This document shows, piece by piece, positions 1-8,458 of a stretch of DNA of 52,305 nucleotides. A program made the position numbers and the translations under genes. Positions within the stretch are counted from its first letter, which is position 1. The number at the start of each line of letters is the position of its first letter. The stretch is from Acrocarpospora catenulata. GTDB taxonomy: Bacteria; Actinomycetota; Actinomycetes; Streptosporangiales; Streptosporangiaceae. The stretch is from positions 1 to 52,305 of the forward strand of contig NZ_JAHCST010000066.1 of assembly GCF_018476525.1 (NCBI RefSeq), given 5' to 3'. The notes under the pieces are model-generated. The model saw nothing but the letters and a program-made list of their open reading frames with translations, had not been told where the DNA came from and searched no databases.

Positions 1-94
1 AAGGCATCGCCAACATCGCTCATGCCCGTCGCCGCCACGCCTACGTCCCACACCGAATGCTGGTGCTGTTCTCGCTATGAGCAAATCCCTCAGA

Positions 95-988
95 TCAGCT
101 CAGATCATCGATACGCCGGGGCCCTGGGACCACCCCGGGGCAGGACGGCGGGTCATTGGAGAACAGTTCGGTATGGTGATCGGCCACCGTGCCGATTTCC
201 GGATCGAATCCGAGTTCGCGGACGACGTCGGCGGCGTGGTCGGCCAATGAGCGGGTGCTGGACGGGTGGAAAGGATTCCACTCCGCCGCGGTCGGCCCGT
301 AGAAACGCGGATCTCGGTCACGGGTCAGGGATCCCGCCGCGTGCGCCACGATGGTCACCTGGAATCTGCGGCTCCCGTCGCGAGAGAACGCGCTCTTGAC
401 GGCGAAGAGGTCACGCGGCTCAGCCGCGGGCAATCTGACCTGCTCGGCGACGTGGATGATCTGGATGGCCAGTGCCTCCACCGCTGATCGATAATGATCC
501 CGATACCGGTTGATCGTCATCAGTCCCCGGACGCCACGCTCCTGATAAAGGTCGCCCAGCGCGGGGTGCTTGAACTGAACGGCGCGGCCGAGTTCCGGAA
601 GCTCGTAGTCGGGGACGGGCGTCCAGAACGCGGGGACGATCACTTCGGGCGGCGCCTGCCGCTCCCCGAGGTGACGTCGGCGGCGCAGGTCGAAGGCGGC
701 CCATTCTCTGCCGCATGCCTCGCTGCGGAAGTAACGGCGCGAATAGAGGGGAACGAAGGTCAGGCAGGCCGCGAGTTGCTCCCACCGCTCGGTGCCGATG
801 GGAATGTCCACATCCATGAACCCTGCTGGAATTCCTGCCGGATGCCGGGTCCGCGCCATGATTTCCTGGCACAAATCGCGATAGAACTTGTCGAGGCCGT
901 CTTCGGGAGGGCCCGACGCCGTCCGAGCGTAACTGAGATAGAAATAAGGTGGGTGATCATTTCCCGTCGCCCACACCCCCGCTCGCAA
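95..988 (-). CDS. TIR-like FxsC-family protein, C-terminally truncated
   Basis: The 297-residue product starts with a TIR-like fold: the beta-1 motif PYFYLSYAR lies near residues 14-22, followed by DVDIPIG and the PLYSRRYFRSEACGREW block typical of TIR-like proteins. After about residue 200 comes a second conserved block (FYGPTAAEWNPF, then a helix ending RELGFDPEIGT), which I recognise from actinobacterial FxsC proteins. FxsC belongs to the FxSxx-COOH/radical-SAM (FxsB) peptide systems, and no FxsA or FxsB gene is visible here. The family normally continues past the PPSCPGV motif into a further helix-rich tail. Here the frame stops about 13 residues after that motif, and no other frame in bases 1-130 restores the tail, so the gene looks truncated by rearrangement. 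The exact function is unknown. Confidence 0.72.
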   Translation of the reverse strand: MRAGVWATGNDHPPYFYLSYARTASGPPEDGLDKFYRDLCQEIMARTRHPAGIPAGFMDVDIPIGTERWEQLAACLTFVPLYSRRYFRSEACGREWAAFDLRRRRHLGERQAPPEVIVPAFWTPVPDYELPELGRAVQFKHPALGDLYQERGVRGLMTINRYRDHYRSAVEALAIQIIHVAEQVRLPAAEPRDLFAVKSAFSRDGSRRFQVTIVAHAAGSLTRDRDPRFYGPTAAEWNPFHPSSTRSLADHAADVVRELGFDPEIGTVADHHTELFSNDPPSCPGVVPGPRRIDDLS

Positions 989-1054
989 TCGATGCGAACG
1001 AGTATGTCACCTTCCGGCGTGAAAATGTGGTGTGATATTTCCGGCAAAACGGAC

Positions 1055-1987
1055 TCAGGATGAAACGTCGTCCAAGGCTTCGCGGATTTCCCAGGGGAGG
1101 GTGAGTTTTTCGGAGGCGAGGACGCCCAGGAGTTGGGCGTGGGTGCGGGCGCCGACGATGGCCGATGACACACCCGGGCGGTCGCGGATCCAGGAGAGGG
1201 CGACGGCGAGGGGGGAGACGCCGAGGCCCTCGGCGGCGGTGGTGACGGATTCGACGATGCGGCGGGAGCGCTCGTCGAGGTAGGGCTGGACGAAGTCGGC
1301 GAAGTGGGGGGTGGCGGCGCGGGAGTCGGCGGGGATGCCGGTGCGGTACTTGCCGGTGAGGACGCCGCGGCCCAGGGGCGACCAGGCCAGCACGCCGGCG
1401 CCGATGTGGGCGGCGGCGGGGATGAGCTCGTCCTCGGCCTCGCGGGCGACGAGGGAGTACTCGACCTGGGTCGAGATCAAGGGGGCCCGGCCGGTGCCGC
1501 AGCGCTGCCAGACGCCCGCGGCCGCCAGCTGCCAGCCGGTGTAGTTGCAGACGCCGGCGTAGGCCGTACGCCCGGAGGAGACGGCGGTGTCGACGGCGGC
1601 GAGGGTCTCTTCCAGCGGGACGTCGGGGTCGAAGGCGTGTAACTGCCAGAGGTCGAGCTCGTCGAGGCCGAGCCGGTCCAGGGAGGCGTCGAGGGCGCGG
1701 ATCAGGTGGCGGCGGGAGCCGTCCTTGCCGCTGGGGGTGAGGACCGCCTTGGTGGCCACCACCAGGGACGCCCGGGGAACCACATCCTTGATCAGGCGGC
1801 CGATCAGCCGTTCTGCGTCGCCGCCCGCGTACACGTCGGCGGTGTCGATCAGCGTGCCGCCCGCGTCGGCGAACGCGGTGAGCTGTGCCGTCGCCTCCTC
1901 GGCGCCGGTGTCACGGGCCCAGGTCATGGTGCCCAGCCCGATCCGGGACACCGAGAGCCCGCTACGCCCGACAAATCGCTGATCCAT
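1055..1987 (-). CDS. Aldo/keto reductase
   Basis: This is a 310-residue (beta/alpha)8 NAD(P)H-dependent oxidoreductase that probably reduces aldehydes or ketones in the cytoplasm. The AKR catalytic tetrad is visible: D48 and Y53 in [15 protein letters not shown]80 in VVATKAVL and H117 in LWQLHAFD. The C-terminal cofactor block [14 protein letters not shown] is also present. The length is normal for the family and the substrate cannot be inferred. The gene is divergent from uppP with only 43 bp between the start codons. The ATG lies 8 nt behind a TACCCT box on the minus strand with no Shine-Dalgarno sequence, so translation is probably leaderless. Confidence 0.9.
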   Translation of the reverse strand: MDQRFVGRSGLSVSRIGLGTMTWARDTGAEEATAQLTAFADAGGTLIDTADVYAGGDAERLIGRLIKDVVPRASLVVATKAVLTPSGKDGSRRHLIRALDASLDRLGLDELDLWQLHAFDPDVPLEETLAAVDTAVSSGRTAYAGVCNYTGWQLAAAGVWQRCGTGRAPLISTQVEYSLVAREAEDELIPAAAHIGAGVLAWSPLGRGVLTGKYRTGIPADSRAATPHFADFVQPYLDERSRRIVESVTTAAEGLGVSPLAVALSWIRDRPGVSSAIVGARTHAQLLGVLASEKLTLPWEIREALDDVSS

Positions 1988-2030
1988 TGTGAGTCAGGGT
2001 ATCGCGTCGAAGGCTCTAAGCTGGCCGATC
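1988..2030. promoter_or_regulatory. Divergent leaderless promoter pair (aldo/keto reductase and uppP)
   Basis: Within 43 bp there are two TANNNT -10 hexamers. TACCCT (minus strand, plus coordinates 1996-2001) ends 8 nt before the reductase ATG. TAAGCT (plus strand, 2017-2022) ends 8 nt before the uppP GTG at 2031. There is no ribosome-binding site on either side. This spacing is the known signature of leaderless actinobacterial transcripts. Confidence 0.6.
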
Positions 2031-2849
2031 GTGGACGTTCTCCAGGCCATCGTTCTGGGGATCGTGCAGGGCCTGACCGAGTTCCTGCCGATCTCCAGCT
2101 CCGCGCATCTGCTCATCGTGCCCAAGCTGCTGGGCTGGCCCGACCCGGGCGCCGCGTTCACCGCGGTGATCCAGCTGGGCACCATGCTGGCGGTGTTGCT
2201 CTTCTTCTGGCGTGACATCGTGCGGATCACCGTCGCCTGGTTTCGCGGCCTGCGGAACAAGGAGTTCCGCGAGGATCTGGACTACCGGATGGGCTGGTAC
2301 ATCATCCTGGGAACGATCCCGATCTCGGTGGCCGGTCTGCTCTTCTCCGACCTGATCGAGGGCCCGGCCCGCAACCTCTGGCTCAACGCGAGCATGCTGA
2401 TCGTGTTCGGTCTGGTGCTGCTGCTGGCCGAGCAGTTCGGGTCCAAGCGCAAGCAGCTGGAGGACCTCAACCTCAAGGACGGCCTGATCATCGGCGCCTG
2501 GCAGATGTTGCCGCTGATCCCGGGGGCCTCCCGGTCCGGCTCCACGCTGACCGGCGCGATGTTCCTGGGCTACACCCGGGAGGCGGCGGCCCGCTACTCC
2601 TTCCTGCTCTCCCTCCCGGCCGTGGTGCTCTCCGGCATCTACGAGATGCGCCACGTGGGCGACGGCGGCGGCCCGCCGCTGGTGCCGACCATCATCTGCA
2701 CGGTGGTGTCCTTCATCGTGGGGTACGCCTCGATCGCCTGGATGCTCAGCTGGGTGGCCAAGCACTCCACCAACATCTTCGTCGTCTACCGCGTCTTCGC
2801 CGGCACGCTGCTGCTCACGCTGCTCTCCCTCGGCGTCATCTCGGCATGA
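2031..2849 (+). CDS. uppP: Undecaprenyl-diphosphatase UppP (BacA)
   Basis: An integral membrane phosphatase that recycles undecaprenyl pyrophosphate to the monophosphate lipid carrier for peptidoglycan and other surface polymers. It carries the family motifs [10 protein letters not shown] (residues 17-26) and PGASRSGST (about 163-171), with multiple hydrophobic helices up to the C-terminus. I chose the GTG at 2031 (272 residues) over the in-frame GTG at 1989. The family starts just before the [13 protein letters not shown] helix, and 2031 sits 8 nt behind TAAGCT. The stop overlaps the next gene's start (ATGA at 2846), so the two are translationally coupled. It is the first gene of the block that runs to mshC. 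Confidence 0.93.
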   Translation: MDVLQAIVLGIVQGLTEFLPISSSAHLLIVPKLLGWPDPGAAFTAVIQLGTMLAVLLFFWRDIVRITVAWFRGLRNKEFREDLDYRMGWYIILGTIPISVAGLLFSDLIEGPARNLWLNASMLIVFGLVLLLAEQFGSKRKQLEDLNLKDGLIIGAWQMLPLIPGASRSGSTLTGAMFLGYTREAAARYSFLLSLPAVVLSGIYEMRHVGDGGGPPLVPTIICTVVSFIVGYASIAWMLSWVAKHSTNIFVVYRVFAGTLLLTLLSLGVISA

Positions 2850-3535
2850 CCACGCTGCTGCTGCTCCGGCACGGGCTGACCACGCTGACCGGGTCGGCGC
2901 TGGCGGGCCGTGCGCCGGGGGTGTTCCTGGACGAGCGCGGCCGGGCGCAGGCCGCGCGGGTGGCCGAGCGGCTGGCCGACATCCCGCTGGACGCGATCGT
3001 CTCCAGCCCGCTGGAGCGCTGCCAGGAGACCGCGGCCCCGGTGGCGGCGGGCCGGGCCCTGGAGGTCGTCACCGATGAGCGGTTCATCGAGTGCGGGTAC
3101 GGCGACTGGACCGGGCGCCCGCTGGCCGAGCTGGCCAAGGAGCCGCTCTGGCAGGTCGTGCAGGCCCATCCCAGCGCGGCCGTCTTCCCGGGTGGGGAGG
3201 CGCTGGCCGAGGTGCAGCACCGCGCGGTGCGGGCCGTACGGGACTGGAACGCCAGGCTGGGGGAGAAGGCCACCTATCTGGTGTGCAGCCACGGGGACGT
3301 GATCAAGGCGATCGTGGCGGACGCGATGGGGTTGCATCTGGACCAGTTTCAGCGGGTGACCGCCGATCCGGCGTCCCTCACAATCATCCAGTACACCCCC
3401 ATACGCCCCTTCCTGCTCAAACTTAACGAGACCGGAAATATCGCTCTACCTCAACAGGGTTCGGCGGACAAAGATGGGGGAGAAAACTTGACCGGGAGCG
3501 ATGCCGCCGTCGGCGGCGGAGCCGGGACCACGTAG
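2846..3535 (+). CDS. Histidine phosphatase family protein (MSMEG_4193 type)
   Basis: A 229-residue phosphoglycerate-mutase-fold protein. The catalytic RHG (residues 8-10, in [10 protein letters not shown]), the [10 protein letters not shown] block, the proton-donor region FIECGYGDW and the second histidine in [10 protein letters not shown] are all intact, so it should be an active phosphatase or mutase. It matches the actinobacterial MSMEG_4193-type subfamily, which is repeatedly found beside DUF3090 and SCO1664-family genes exactly as here. The substrate is not known. The start overlaps the uppP stop by 4 nt. The stop codon TAG is also the first half of a TAGGGT -10 box for the next gene. 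Confidence 0.88.
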   Translation: MTTLLLLRHGLTTLTGSALAGRAPGVFLDERGRAQAARVAERLADIPLDAIVSSPLERCQETAAPVAAGRALEVVTDERFIECGYGDWTGRPLAELAKEPLWQVVQAHPSAAVFPGGEALAEVQHRAVRAVRDWNARLGEKATYLVCSHGDVIKAIVADAMGLHLDQFQRVTADPASLTIIQYTPIRPFLLKLNETGNIALPQQGSADKDGGENLTGSDAAVGGGAGTT

Positions 3536-3544
3536 GGTCGGGTT
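3533..3544 (+). promoter_or_regulatory. Leaderless -10 box for the DUF3090 gene
   Basis: TAGGGT (3533-3538) is followed by 6 nt and the ATG at 3545, with no ribosome-binding site. Its first three bases are the stop codon of the upstream phosphatase gene. Confidence 0.5.
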
Positions 3545-4120
3545 ATGCCGGTCTTCGACTACGATCCGCCAGACAGGTTCGTGGCCGGTGCCGTGGGGCA
3601 ACCGGGCGCGCGAACCTTCTTTCTCCAGGCCCGGGGGCAGGGCAGGATCACCACGGTCTCGTTGGAGAAGTTCCAGGTGGCCGTCTTGGCCGACCGGCTG
3701 GACGAGCTGCTCGACGAGGTGCTGCGCCGTAGTGGCGGGCGCGCCCCCGTCCCGGCGGCCGCCTCGGCCGAACTGGCCGACCTGGCGCCCCTGGAGATGC
3801 CCATCGACGAGGAGTTCCGGGTGGGCACCATGGCCCTCGCCTGGGACCCGGAAACCTCCCAAGTGATCATCGAGGCCCAGGAGGCCACCGCCGACGACGA
3901 GGAGGAGGACGAGTCCCTCTTCCCCGCCGCCGACCGGCCCGACCCCATGGTGCTCCGGGTCCGCATCAGCCCCGCGCTGGCCCGCGCGTTCAGCCGCCGG
4001 GCGCTGGACGTGGTGGCCGCCGGCCGCCCGCCCTGCCCGCTCTGCGCCCAGCCGCTGGACGCGGAGGGGCATATCTGTGTACGTCTGAACGGTCACCACC
4101 CCGGGGGTTTGACTGCATGA
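3545..4120 (+). CDS. DUF3090 family protein
   Basis: A 191-residue conserved actinobacterial protein of unknown function. The N-terminal half (VFDYDPPDRFVAGAVGQPG, then ARTFFLQARGQGR) is the recognisable family core. The middle carries an acidic stretch, EATADDEEEDES. The C-terminus has a CPLC...HIC arrangement (about residues 163-180) that looks like a small zinc-binding knuckle. It lies between a histidine phosphatase and a kinase-like protein and overlaps the latter by 4 nt (ATGA at 4117). It is probably an adaptor or partner of those enzymes; that is inference. The start is set by the ATG 6 nt behind TAGGGT. Confidence 0.88.
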   Translation: MPVFDYDPPDRFVAGAVGQPGARTFFLQARGQGRITTVSLEKFQVAVLADRLDELLDEVLRRSGGRAPVPAAASAELADLAPLEMPIDEEFRVGTMALAWDPETSQVIIEAQEATADDEEEDESLFPAADRPDPMVLRVRISPALARAFSRRALDVVAAGRPPCPLCAQPLDAEGHICVRLNGHHPGGLTA

Positions 4121-4863
4121 CAGCGGAGAGCGCCGAGGAAGGCCCGGGTCTGGACGACGCCGCGGCCATACGCCTGCTGCGTGAGGGCAGGCTGGAGGTG
4201 GCCGGCCGGCTGGTCGAGGCCACCAACATGACGCTCTACTGCACCATCAGCCATGGTGAGCACGTCGCCGCCTGCGTCTACAAGCCGGTCAGGGGGGAAC
4301 GCCCGCTCTGGGATTTTCCGGATGGCACGCTGGCCGCCCGGGAGGTGGCGGCCTACGAGGTGGCCGCCGTCACCGGCTGGCGCCTGGTGCCGCCGACCGT
4401 CTACCGGGACGGCCCGTTCGGTCCCGGCATGGTCCAGCTCTGGATCGACACCGATCCCGAGGCCGACCTGATGGCGCTGGTGCGCAGCCGCCTGCCCGGG
4501 CTGCGCCGGATGGCCGTCTTCGACGCCGTCGTCAACAACGCCGACCGCAAGGGCGGCCACCTGCTGCCGCTGCCGGACGGGCACGTGTACGGGGTGGACC
4601 ACGGCGTCTGTTTCTCCGAGGAGGGCAAGCTCCGCACCGTGCTCTGGCAGTGGCGGGGCAAGGCGCTGCCCCGGGAGGCCGTGGCCGTGCTGGTCGCCCT
4701 GGAGCGGGAGATCGAGCGGGGCCGGCTGGGCCGCCGCCTTCGCGAACTGCTGACCGTGGCCGAGGTGGAAGCCACCTGGATGCGCGTCCGTAAGTTGCTG
4801 GAAACCGGGGTACATCCTTACCCGTCGGATGATTGGCCGGCCATCCCCTGGCCACCGATCTAG
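4117..4863 (+). CDS. SCO1664 family protein, PI3/4-kinase-like
   Basis: A 248-residue protein with a distant lipid/protein-kinase fold. VYKPVRGERPLWDFP (54-68) has a lysine, K56, in the place of a nucleotide-binding lysine. REVAAYE (75-81) could supply the paired acidic residue. FDAVVNNADRKGGHLL (135-150) resembles the HipA/PI3K catalytic loop (D143, R144, K145). VDHGVCF (160-166) resembles the metal-binding DxG-type motif. Its phosphorylation target is unknown. It is tightly coupled to DUF3090 (4-nt overlap) and near an active phosphatase, so an opposing kinase/phosphatase pair is an attractive reading but unproven. Confidence 0.85.
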   Translation: MTAESAEEGPGLDDAAAIRLLREGRLEVAGRLVEATNMTLYCTISHGEHVAACVYKPVRGERPLWDFPDGTLAAREVAAYEVAAVTGWRLVPPTVYRDGPFGPGMVQLWIDTDPEADLMALVRSRLPGLRRMAVFDAVVNNADRKGGHLLPLPDGHVYGVDHGVCFSEEGKLRTVLWQWRGKALPREAVAVLVALEREIERGRLGRRLRELLTVAEVEATWMRVRKLLETGVHPYPSDDWPAIPWPPI

Positions 4864-4924
4864 ACGGCGACCACTATTTCCGGCACTCTGCATGAGTCTC
4901 TACCGATAGTGGAGGGAACGGGCA

Positions 4925-5680
4925 TTGTGTACGGTGATCGTGAGCCTGGACCCGGACGCGGCCGCGCCGGTGCTCCTGGTGGGCGTGCGGGACGAGTTCG
5001 TGTCCCGGCCGTGGATGTCGCCCGCGGCGTACTGGCCGGACCATCCCGGCCTGTACGGCGGGCGCGACCTGCTGGCCGGTGGCACCTGGCTGGCGCTGGA
5101 CCCGGCCGGTCGCCGGGTGGCCGCGCTGCTCAACGGCAGGGGGAAACCGGCCGAGGAGACCGGCCGCCTGAGCCGGGGCGGGCTGCCCCTGGTGGCGGCC
5201 GAGGAGGGCGAGCTGCCCCCGCTGGACCTGCCGAGGTATGACCCTTTTCTGCTGGTGGTGGCCGGTCTTGATGGAGTCAGGCTGTGGACCTGGGACGGCG
5301 AGCGGGTCGCCGAGGAGAAGCTCACCCCAGGCGTACACGTGATCGTCAACGAGGGCCGCCCGGCCGAGGACGCCAACGCCCGGGTCGGCCACTTCAAGCC
5401 CCGGTTCGCCGCCGCGCCCCGCCCCGGCCGGGTGACCGATGGCGAACCCGCCCGCTACTGGGGGGAGTGGCTGCCGCTGGCGAGCGGCGACGGCCTGCTC
5501 ACCGACGACCCCCGCTCGCTCCTGGTCCGGCACCCCCTCGCCGACGGCCGGGTCTTCGCCAGCCTCTCGGTCACCCTCATCGCCCTGTCCGAACCGGACG
5601 TACGGTACGACTTTCTGCCCTTTCCCGCGGACCCCCGCACCTGGCACACCGTCGACATGTCCCCGGAGCGGCGCGGATAG
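4925..5680 (+). CDS. NRDE family protein (TANGO2-like)
   Basis: A 251-residue member of the NRDE/TANGO2 family, named for its Asn-Arg-Asp-Glu motif, seen here as GVRDEF (19-24) with the Asn replaced. Cys2 directly follows the initiator, as in N-terminal-nucleophile-like members, which supports the TTG at 4925 as the start; GGAGGG lies about 8 nt upstream. Conserved blocks GGTWLALDPAGRRVAALLNG and the later SLLVRHPL are present. The biochemical role of bacterial members is unknown. Its stop codon TAG is the first half of the mshC -10 box, so this gene and mshC are compactly arranged but probably have separate promoters. Confidence 0.82.
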   Translation: MCTVIVSLDPDAAAPVLLVGVRDEFVSRPWMSPAAYWPDHPGLYGGRDLLAGGTWLALDPAGRRVAALLNGRGKPAEETGRLSRGGLPLVAAEEGELPPLDLPRYDPFLLVVAGLDGVRLWTWDGERVAEEKLTPGVHVIVNEGRPAEDANARVGHFKPRFAAAPRPGRVTDGEPARYWGEWLPLASGDGLLTDDPRSLLVRHPLADGRVFASLSVTLIALSEPDVRYDFLPFPADPRTWHTVDMSPERRG

Positions 5681-5689
5681 GCTCAGGTC
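5678..5689 (+). promoter_or_regulatory. Leaderless -10 box for mshC
   Basis: TAGGCT (5678-5683) is followed by 6 nt and the mshC ATG at 5690, with no Shine-Dalgarno sequence. The TAG is the stop codon of the NRDE gene. Confidence 0.5.
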
Positions 5690-6895
5690 ATGCGATCGTG
5701 GCCAGCACCGAACATTCCCCGCCTCCCCGGTTCGGGGCGTCCCCTGCACCTGTACGACACCGCCGCCCGGGAGATCCGCGCCACGGACCCGTCCGGCGAG
5801 GCCCGGATGTACGTCTGCGGCATCACCCCCTACGACGCCACCCACCTCGGCCACGCCAACACCTACCTGGCCTTCGACCTGGTCAACCGAGCCTGGCGGG
5901 ACGCCGGCCACCCCGTGCACTACACCCAGAACGCCACCGACGTGGACGACCCGCTGCTGGAGCGGGCCGAGGCGACGGGGGTGGACTGGCGGGACCTGGC
6001 CGAGGACCAGATCGAGCTGTTCCGCACCGACATGGCCGCCCTGCGCATCCTGCCGCCCCGCGAGTACGTCGGCGTCACCGAGGTCATCGACCAGGTGGCC
6101 GCGCTGATCGAGCAGCTCGGCGAGGCCGCCTACCGGGTGGACGGGGACGTCTACTTCGCCCGCTCCGCCGCGCCCAAGTTCGGCGCCGTCTCCGGCTACT
6201 CCGAGGAGGAGATGCTGGAACTGTTCGCCGAGCGCGGCGGCGACCCCGGGCGGCCGGGCAAGCGTGACCCGCTGGACTGGCTGCTCTGGCGGGCCGAACG
6301 CCCGGGCGAGCCGTCCTGGCCGTCCCCGCTGGGCCCCGGCCGCCCGGGCTGGCACATCGAGTGCACCGCGATCGCCCTGGCCAACCTGGGCCCCGGCTTC
6401 GACGTCACCGGAGGCGGCTCCGACCTGGTCTTCCCGCACCACGAGATGGGCGCCTGCGAGGGGCATGTGGCCACCGGGGAGTGGCCGTTCGCCAAGGCGT
6501 ACGTGCACGCCGGCATGGTGGGCCTGGACGGCGAGAAGATGTCCAAGTCCCGGGGGAACCTGGTGTTCGTGTCCCGGCTGAGGGAGAGCCACGACGTCAT
6601 GGCGGTACGGCTGGCGCTGCTGGCCCACCACTACCGCGCCGACTGGGAGTGGACTCCGGCCGAGCTCACCCGGGCCGAGGAACGGCTGGCCCGCTGGCGC
6701 GCGGCGGTGGCCCGTCCGGCCGGACCGGACGGGCTCGCCTTGCTGGACGGGGTGCGCGAGCGCCTGGCCGCCGACCTGGACGCGCCCGGCGCCCTGGCCG
6801 CCGTGGACGAGTGGGCGGCGGCCGAGGGCACGGACGCGCAGGCGCCCGCGCTGGTGAAGGACACCGTGGACGCGCTGCTGGGCGTGGCCCTCTAA
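5690..6895 (+). CDS. mshC: Cysteine:1D-myo-inosityl 2-amino-2-deoxy-alpha-D-glucopyranoside ligase MshC
   Basis: An ATP-dependent ligase that joins cysteine to GlcN-Ins in mycothiol biosynthesis, a homologue of cysteinyl-tRNA synthetase. It shows the class I signature [13 protein letters not shown] (46-58), the zinc-ligand cysteine C43 in [13 protein letters not shown] around residue 223 and KMSKSRGN (about 282-289). At 401 residues it has the catalytic core and a short helical tail without a tRNA anticodon-binding domain, which separates MshC from CysS. The start ATG lies 6 nt behind TAGGCT. Its 3' end overlaps the convergent amidase gene by 4 nt. The other mycothiol genes are not in this window. 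Confidence 0.95.
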   Translation: MRSWPAPNIPRLPGSGRPLHLYDTAAREIRATDPSGEARMYVCGITPYDATHLGHANTYLAFDLVNRAWRDAGHPVHYTQNATDVDDPLLERAEATGVDWRDLAEDQIELFRTDMAALRILPPREYVGVTEVIDQVAALIEQLGEAAYRVDGDVYFARSAAPKFGAVSGYSEEEMLELFAERGGDPGRPGKRDPLDWLLWRAERPGEPSWPSPLGPGRPGWHIECTAIALANLGPGFDVTGGGSDLVFPHHEMGACEGHVATGEWPFAKAYVHAGMVGLDGEKMSKSRGNLVFVSRLRESHDVMAVRLALLAHHYRADWEWTPAELTRAEERLARWRAAVARPAGPDGLALLDGVRERLAADLDAPGALAAVDEWAAAEGTDAQAPALVKDTVDALLGVAL

Positions 6896-7674
6896 CGGAC
6901 GAGGTCCATCGGACCGTGCTCGGGGCCGTGGTCGAACACGTGCCGCGGCCCCGGGAAGCCGCCCTGCACCGAGACCTGCTGGGTGCTCGGGGTGCCCCGC
7001 CGGTAGACCCGGCGTTCCTCCTTGCGAATGCGCTGGTAGACCAGGTCCCGCAGCTCCGGCAGGAACGCGTAGAACCGGTCGCCCGGACAGGAGGTGGCGT
7101 TCAGGTCCCGGTGCCCGATGATCGCGTCGTGCGGCTGCAGGTAGTAGTTCCAGCAGAGCCAGGCGAGCATGCACACCAGCGCCTCCAGCTGGTCGGACGG
7201 GGGCAGCTCGGTCATGTAGGTGCCCTCGGTCTCGATGCCCAGGGCGTGCCGGTTGTGGTTGGCGGCGTGCGCGCCGACCACGTGCCTGCCGTACCGTACG
7301 GCGTGCCAGGTGCGGTTGCGGCCCTCCATGACGTGGCCGCCCCGGCTGATGGTGAACTGCTCGCCGATGTCGTCCCAGCCGTTGCTGAGCATGTGGTGAC
7401 GCTGGATGGCGCGGGACAGCGCGTAGGCCGCCTCCACGCTGGTGTCCTCCTGGTTGGGGGAGGCGGTGTGGTGGACCACCAGCCGGTCCGGGAACTCGTC
7501 CAGGATGGTGGCTCTGATCCGGGGCGGGTGGGCCTCCCACTCGTGCCGCATGTGGATCTTGGGTATGGATGGCATGCCCAGCGCGGTGGCGGACGACCCG
7601 AGCAGCACCGCCCCGGTCAGCCCACCGCCCAGGGTGAGGAACGTCCGGCGTGTGGCCGCCGCGGCCAGCGACAT
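6892..7674 (-). CDS. Exported N-acetylmuramoyl-L-alanine amidase / PGRP-like
   Basis: A 260-residue type-2 amidase (PGRP fold) that would cleave the MurNAc-L-Ala bond of peptidoglycan outside the membrane. The N-terminus has a Tat-like twin-arginine signal, [12 protein letters not shown] (8-19), followed by a hydrophobic stretch. VVHHTASP carries the first zinc histidine. [12 protein letters not shown] carries the later His and the catalytic-site Cys/Gly region. The conserved GIETEGTY block lies between them. GGGAGA-type pairing (GGGAGA about 10 nt upstream) supports the ATG at 7674. It lies downstream of def in the same direction, separated by 88 bp that contain a perfect palindrome. Confidence 0.9.
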   Translation of the reverse strand: MSLAAAATRRTFLTLGGGLTGAVLLGSSATALGMPSIPKIHMRHEWEAHPPRIRATILDEFPDRLVVHHTASPNQEDTSVEAAYALSRAIQRHHMLSNGWDDIGEQFTISRGGHVMEGRNRTWHAVRYGRHVVGAHAANHNRHALGIETEGTYMTELPPSDQLEALVCMLAWLCWNYYLQPHDAIIGHRDLNATSCPGDRFYAFLPELRDLVYQRIRKEERRVYRRGTPSTQQVSVQGGFPGPRHVFDHGPEHGPMDLVR

Positions 7675-7731
7675 GTGCGATCTCCCGAGTCAGTGCGGAT
7701 CCTCGGGGGGCGCAACTGGATATCCCCAGAC

Positions 7732-7746
7732 GTTACTCTGAGTAAC
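7732..7746. promoter_or_regulatory. 15-bp perfect palindrome upstream of the amidase gene
   Basis: GTTACTC-T-GAGTAAC lies 58 bp upstream of the amidase start and 17 bp past the def stop. It is a perfect inverted repeat and a plausible operator. As RNA it could also fold, but it lacks a U-tract, so operator is the likelier reading. Confidence 0.4.
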
Positions 7747-7762
7747 CGGCATTTCCCGATAA

Positions 7763-8236
7763 TCAGACGAGGGCCAGGAAACGCTCGCGATCCTCGGGGG
7801 CCAGGTGGTCGCTGAACAGGATGCCGTCCAGGTGGTCCACCTCATGCTGGAGCACCCGGGCCAGCACGCCGAGGGCGCGCATGGTGACCGGCTTGCCGTA
7901 CATGTCCCTGCCCCTGGCCACCACCGAGAAGGAACGCTCCAGCGGCCACCACAGGCCGGGGGCCGACAGGCACGCCTCGTCGGCCACGATGCGCCGGTCG
8001 GAGAGCTCCAGGCGCGGGTTGACCAGGTGTCCGGCCTTGCCCTCGTAGTCGTAGGCGAGCACCCGGACCGGCAGGCCCAGCTGGGGGGCGGCGAGCCCGG
8101 CCCGGCCCGCCCCGGACCGCATGGCCAGGGTGAGGGCCTTCACCACGTCACGGAGCTCGCGGTCGAAGACGGTGACCGGCTCGGCCACCTGGCGGAGCAC
8201 CGGATCGGCGAACGGGCGGATCTGCCGGACTGTCAT
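7763..8236 (-). CDS. def: Peptide deformylase
   Basis: A 157-residue Fe2+/Zn2+ enzyme that removes the N-formyl group from nascent proteins. All three motifs are present: GLAAPQLG (47-54, motif I GxGxAAxQ type), EACLS (87-91, metal ligand C89; alanine replaces the usual glycine) and HEVDH (131-135). I chose the ATG at 8236 over the ORF start at 8263 because GGGGAG lies 5 nt upstream of it. The C-terminus is short (ends FLALV), as in type I/III enzymes. It is transcribed away from narK, with 222 bp between the start codons. Confidence 0.92.
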   Translation of the reverse strand: MTVRQIRPFADPVLRQVAEPVTVFDRELRDVVKALTLAMRSGAGRAGLAAPQLGLPVRVLAYDYEGKAGHLVNPRLELSDRRIVADEACLSAPGLWWPLERSFSVVARGRDMYGKPVTMRALGVLARVLQHEVDHLDGILFSDHLAPEDRERFLALV

Positions 8237-8458
8237 GCACGCTCCCCGCGGCGACGGCGACACGAGAGCAGGAATTCCCAGCCGGGCGCTCGGCTAATCC
8301 CGGTTAATTAAATGTTGCATGAGTGCGACGTATGAGTTGCGTGTTTCCGTGGTGCGTTACATGTAACTCTGCACCGTGACTTAACGTCAAGGTGCGATAA
8401 CGGCGGCCTCTTACTTTTCCTGGTGACACCCCCCGATTGGAAAGCAGGAGGACATGCG
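8237..8458. promoter_or_regulatory. def/narK divergent intergenic region with operator-like palindromes
   Basis: This 222-bp region holds GTTACATGTAAC (8356-8367, perfect palindrome) and the imperfect inverted repeat ACCGTGAC-N5-GTCAAGGT (8373-8393, 7 of 8 positions paired). Both lie 66-103 bp before the narK start, where a nitrogen or nitrate regulator would bind. A GlnR-type box with exact GTnAC-N6-GnnAC spacing was not found, so the regulator is unknown. AGGAGG at 8446-8451 is the narK ribosome-binding site. Confidence 0.4.

Noticed and set aside
4874-7540. 888-codon open frame on the minus strand across the NRDE and mshC genes
   Set aside because: It lies antisense to two well-identified genes, has Gly/Pro/Arg/His-biased composition and no family motif. 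It is a GC-rich shadow frame.
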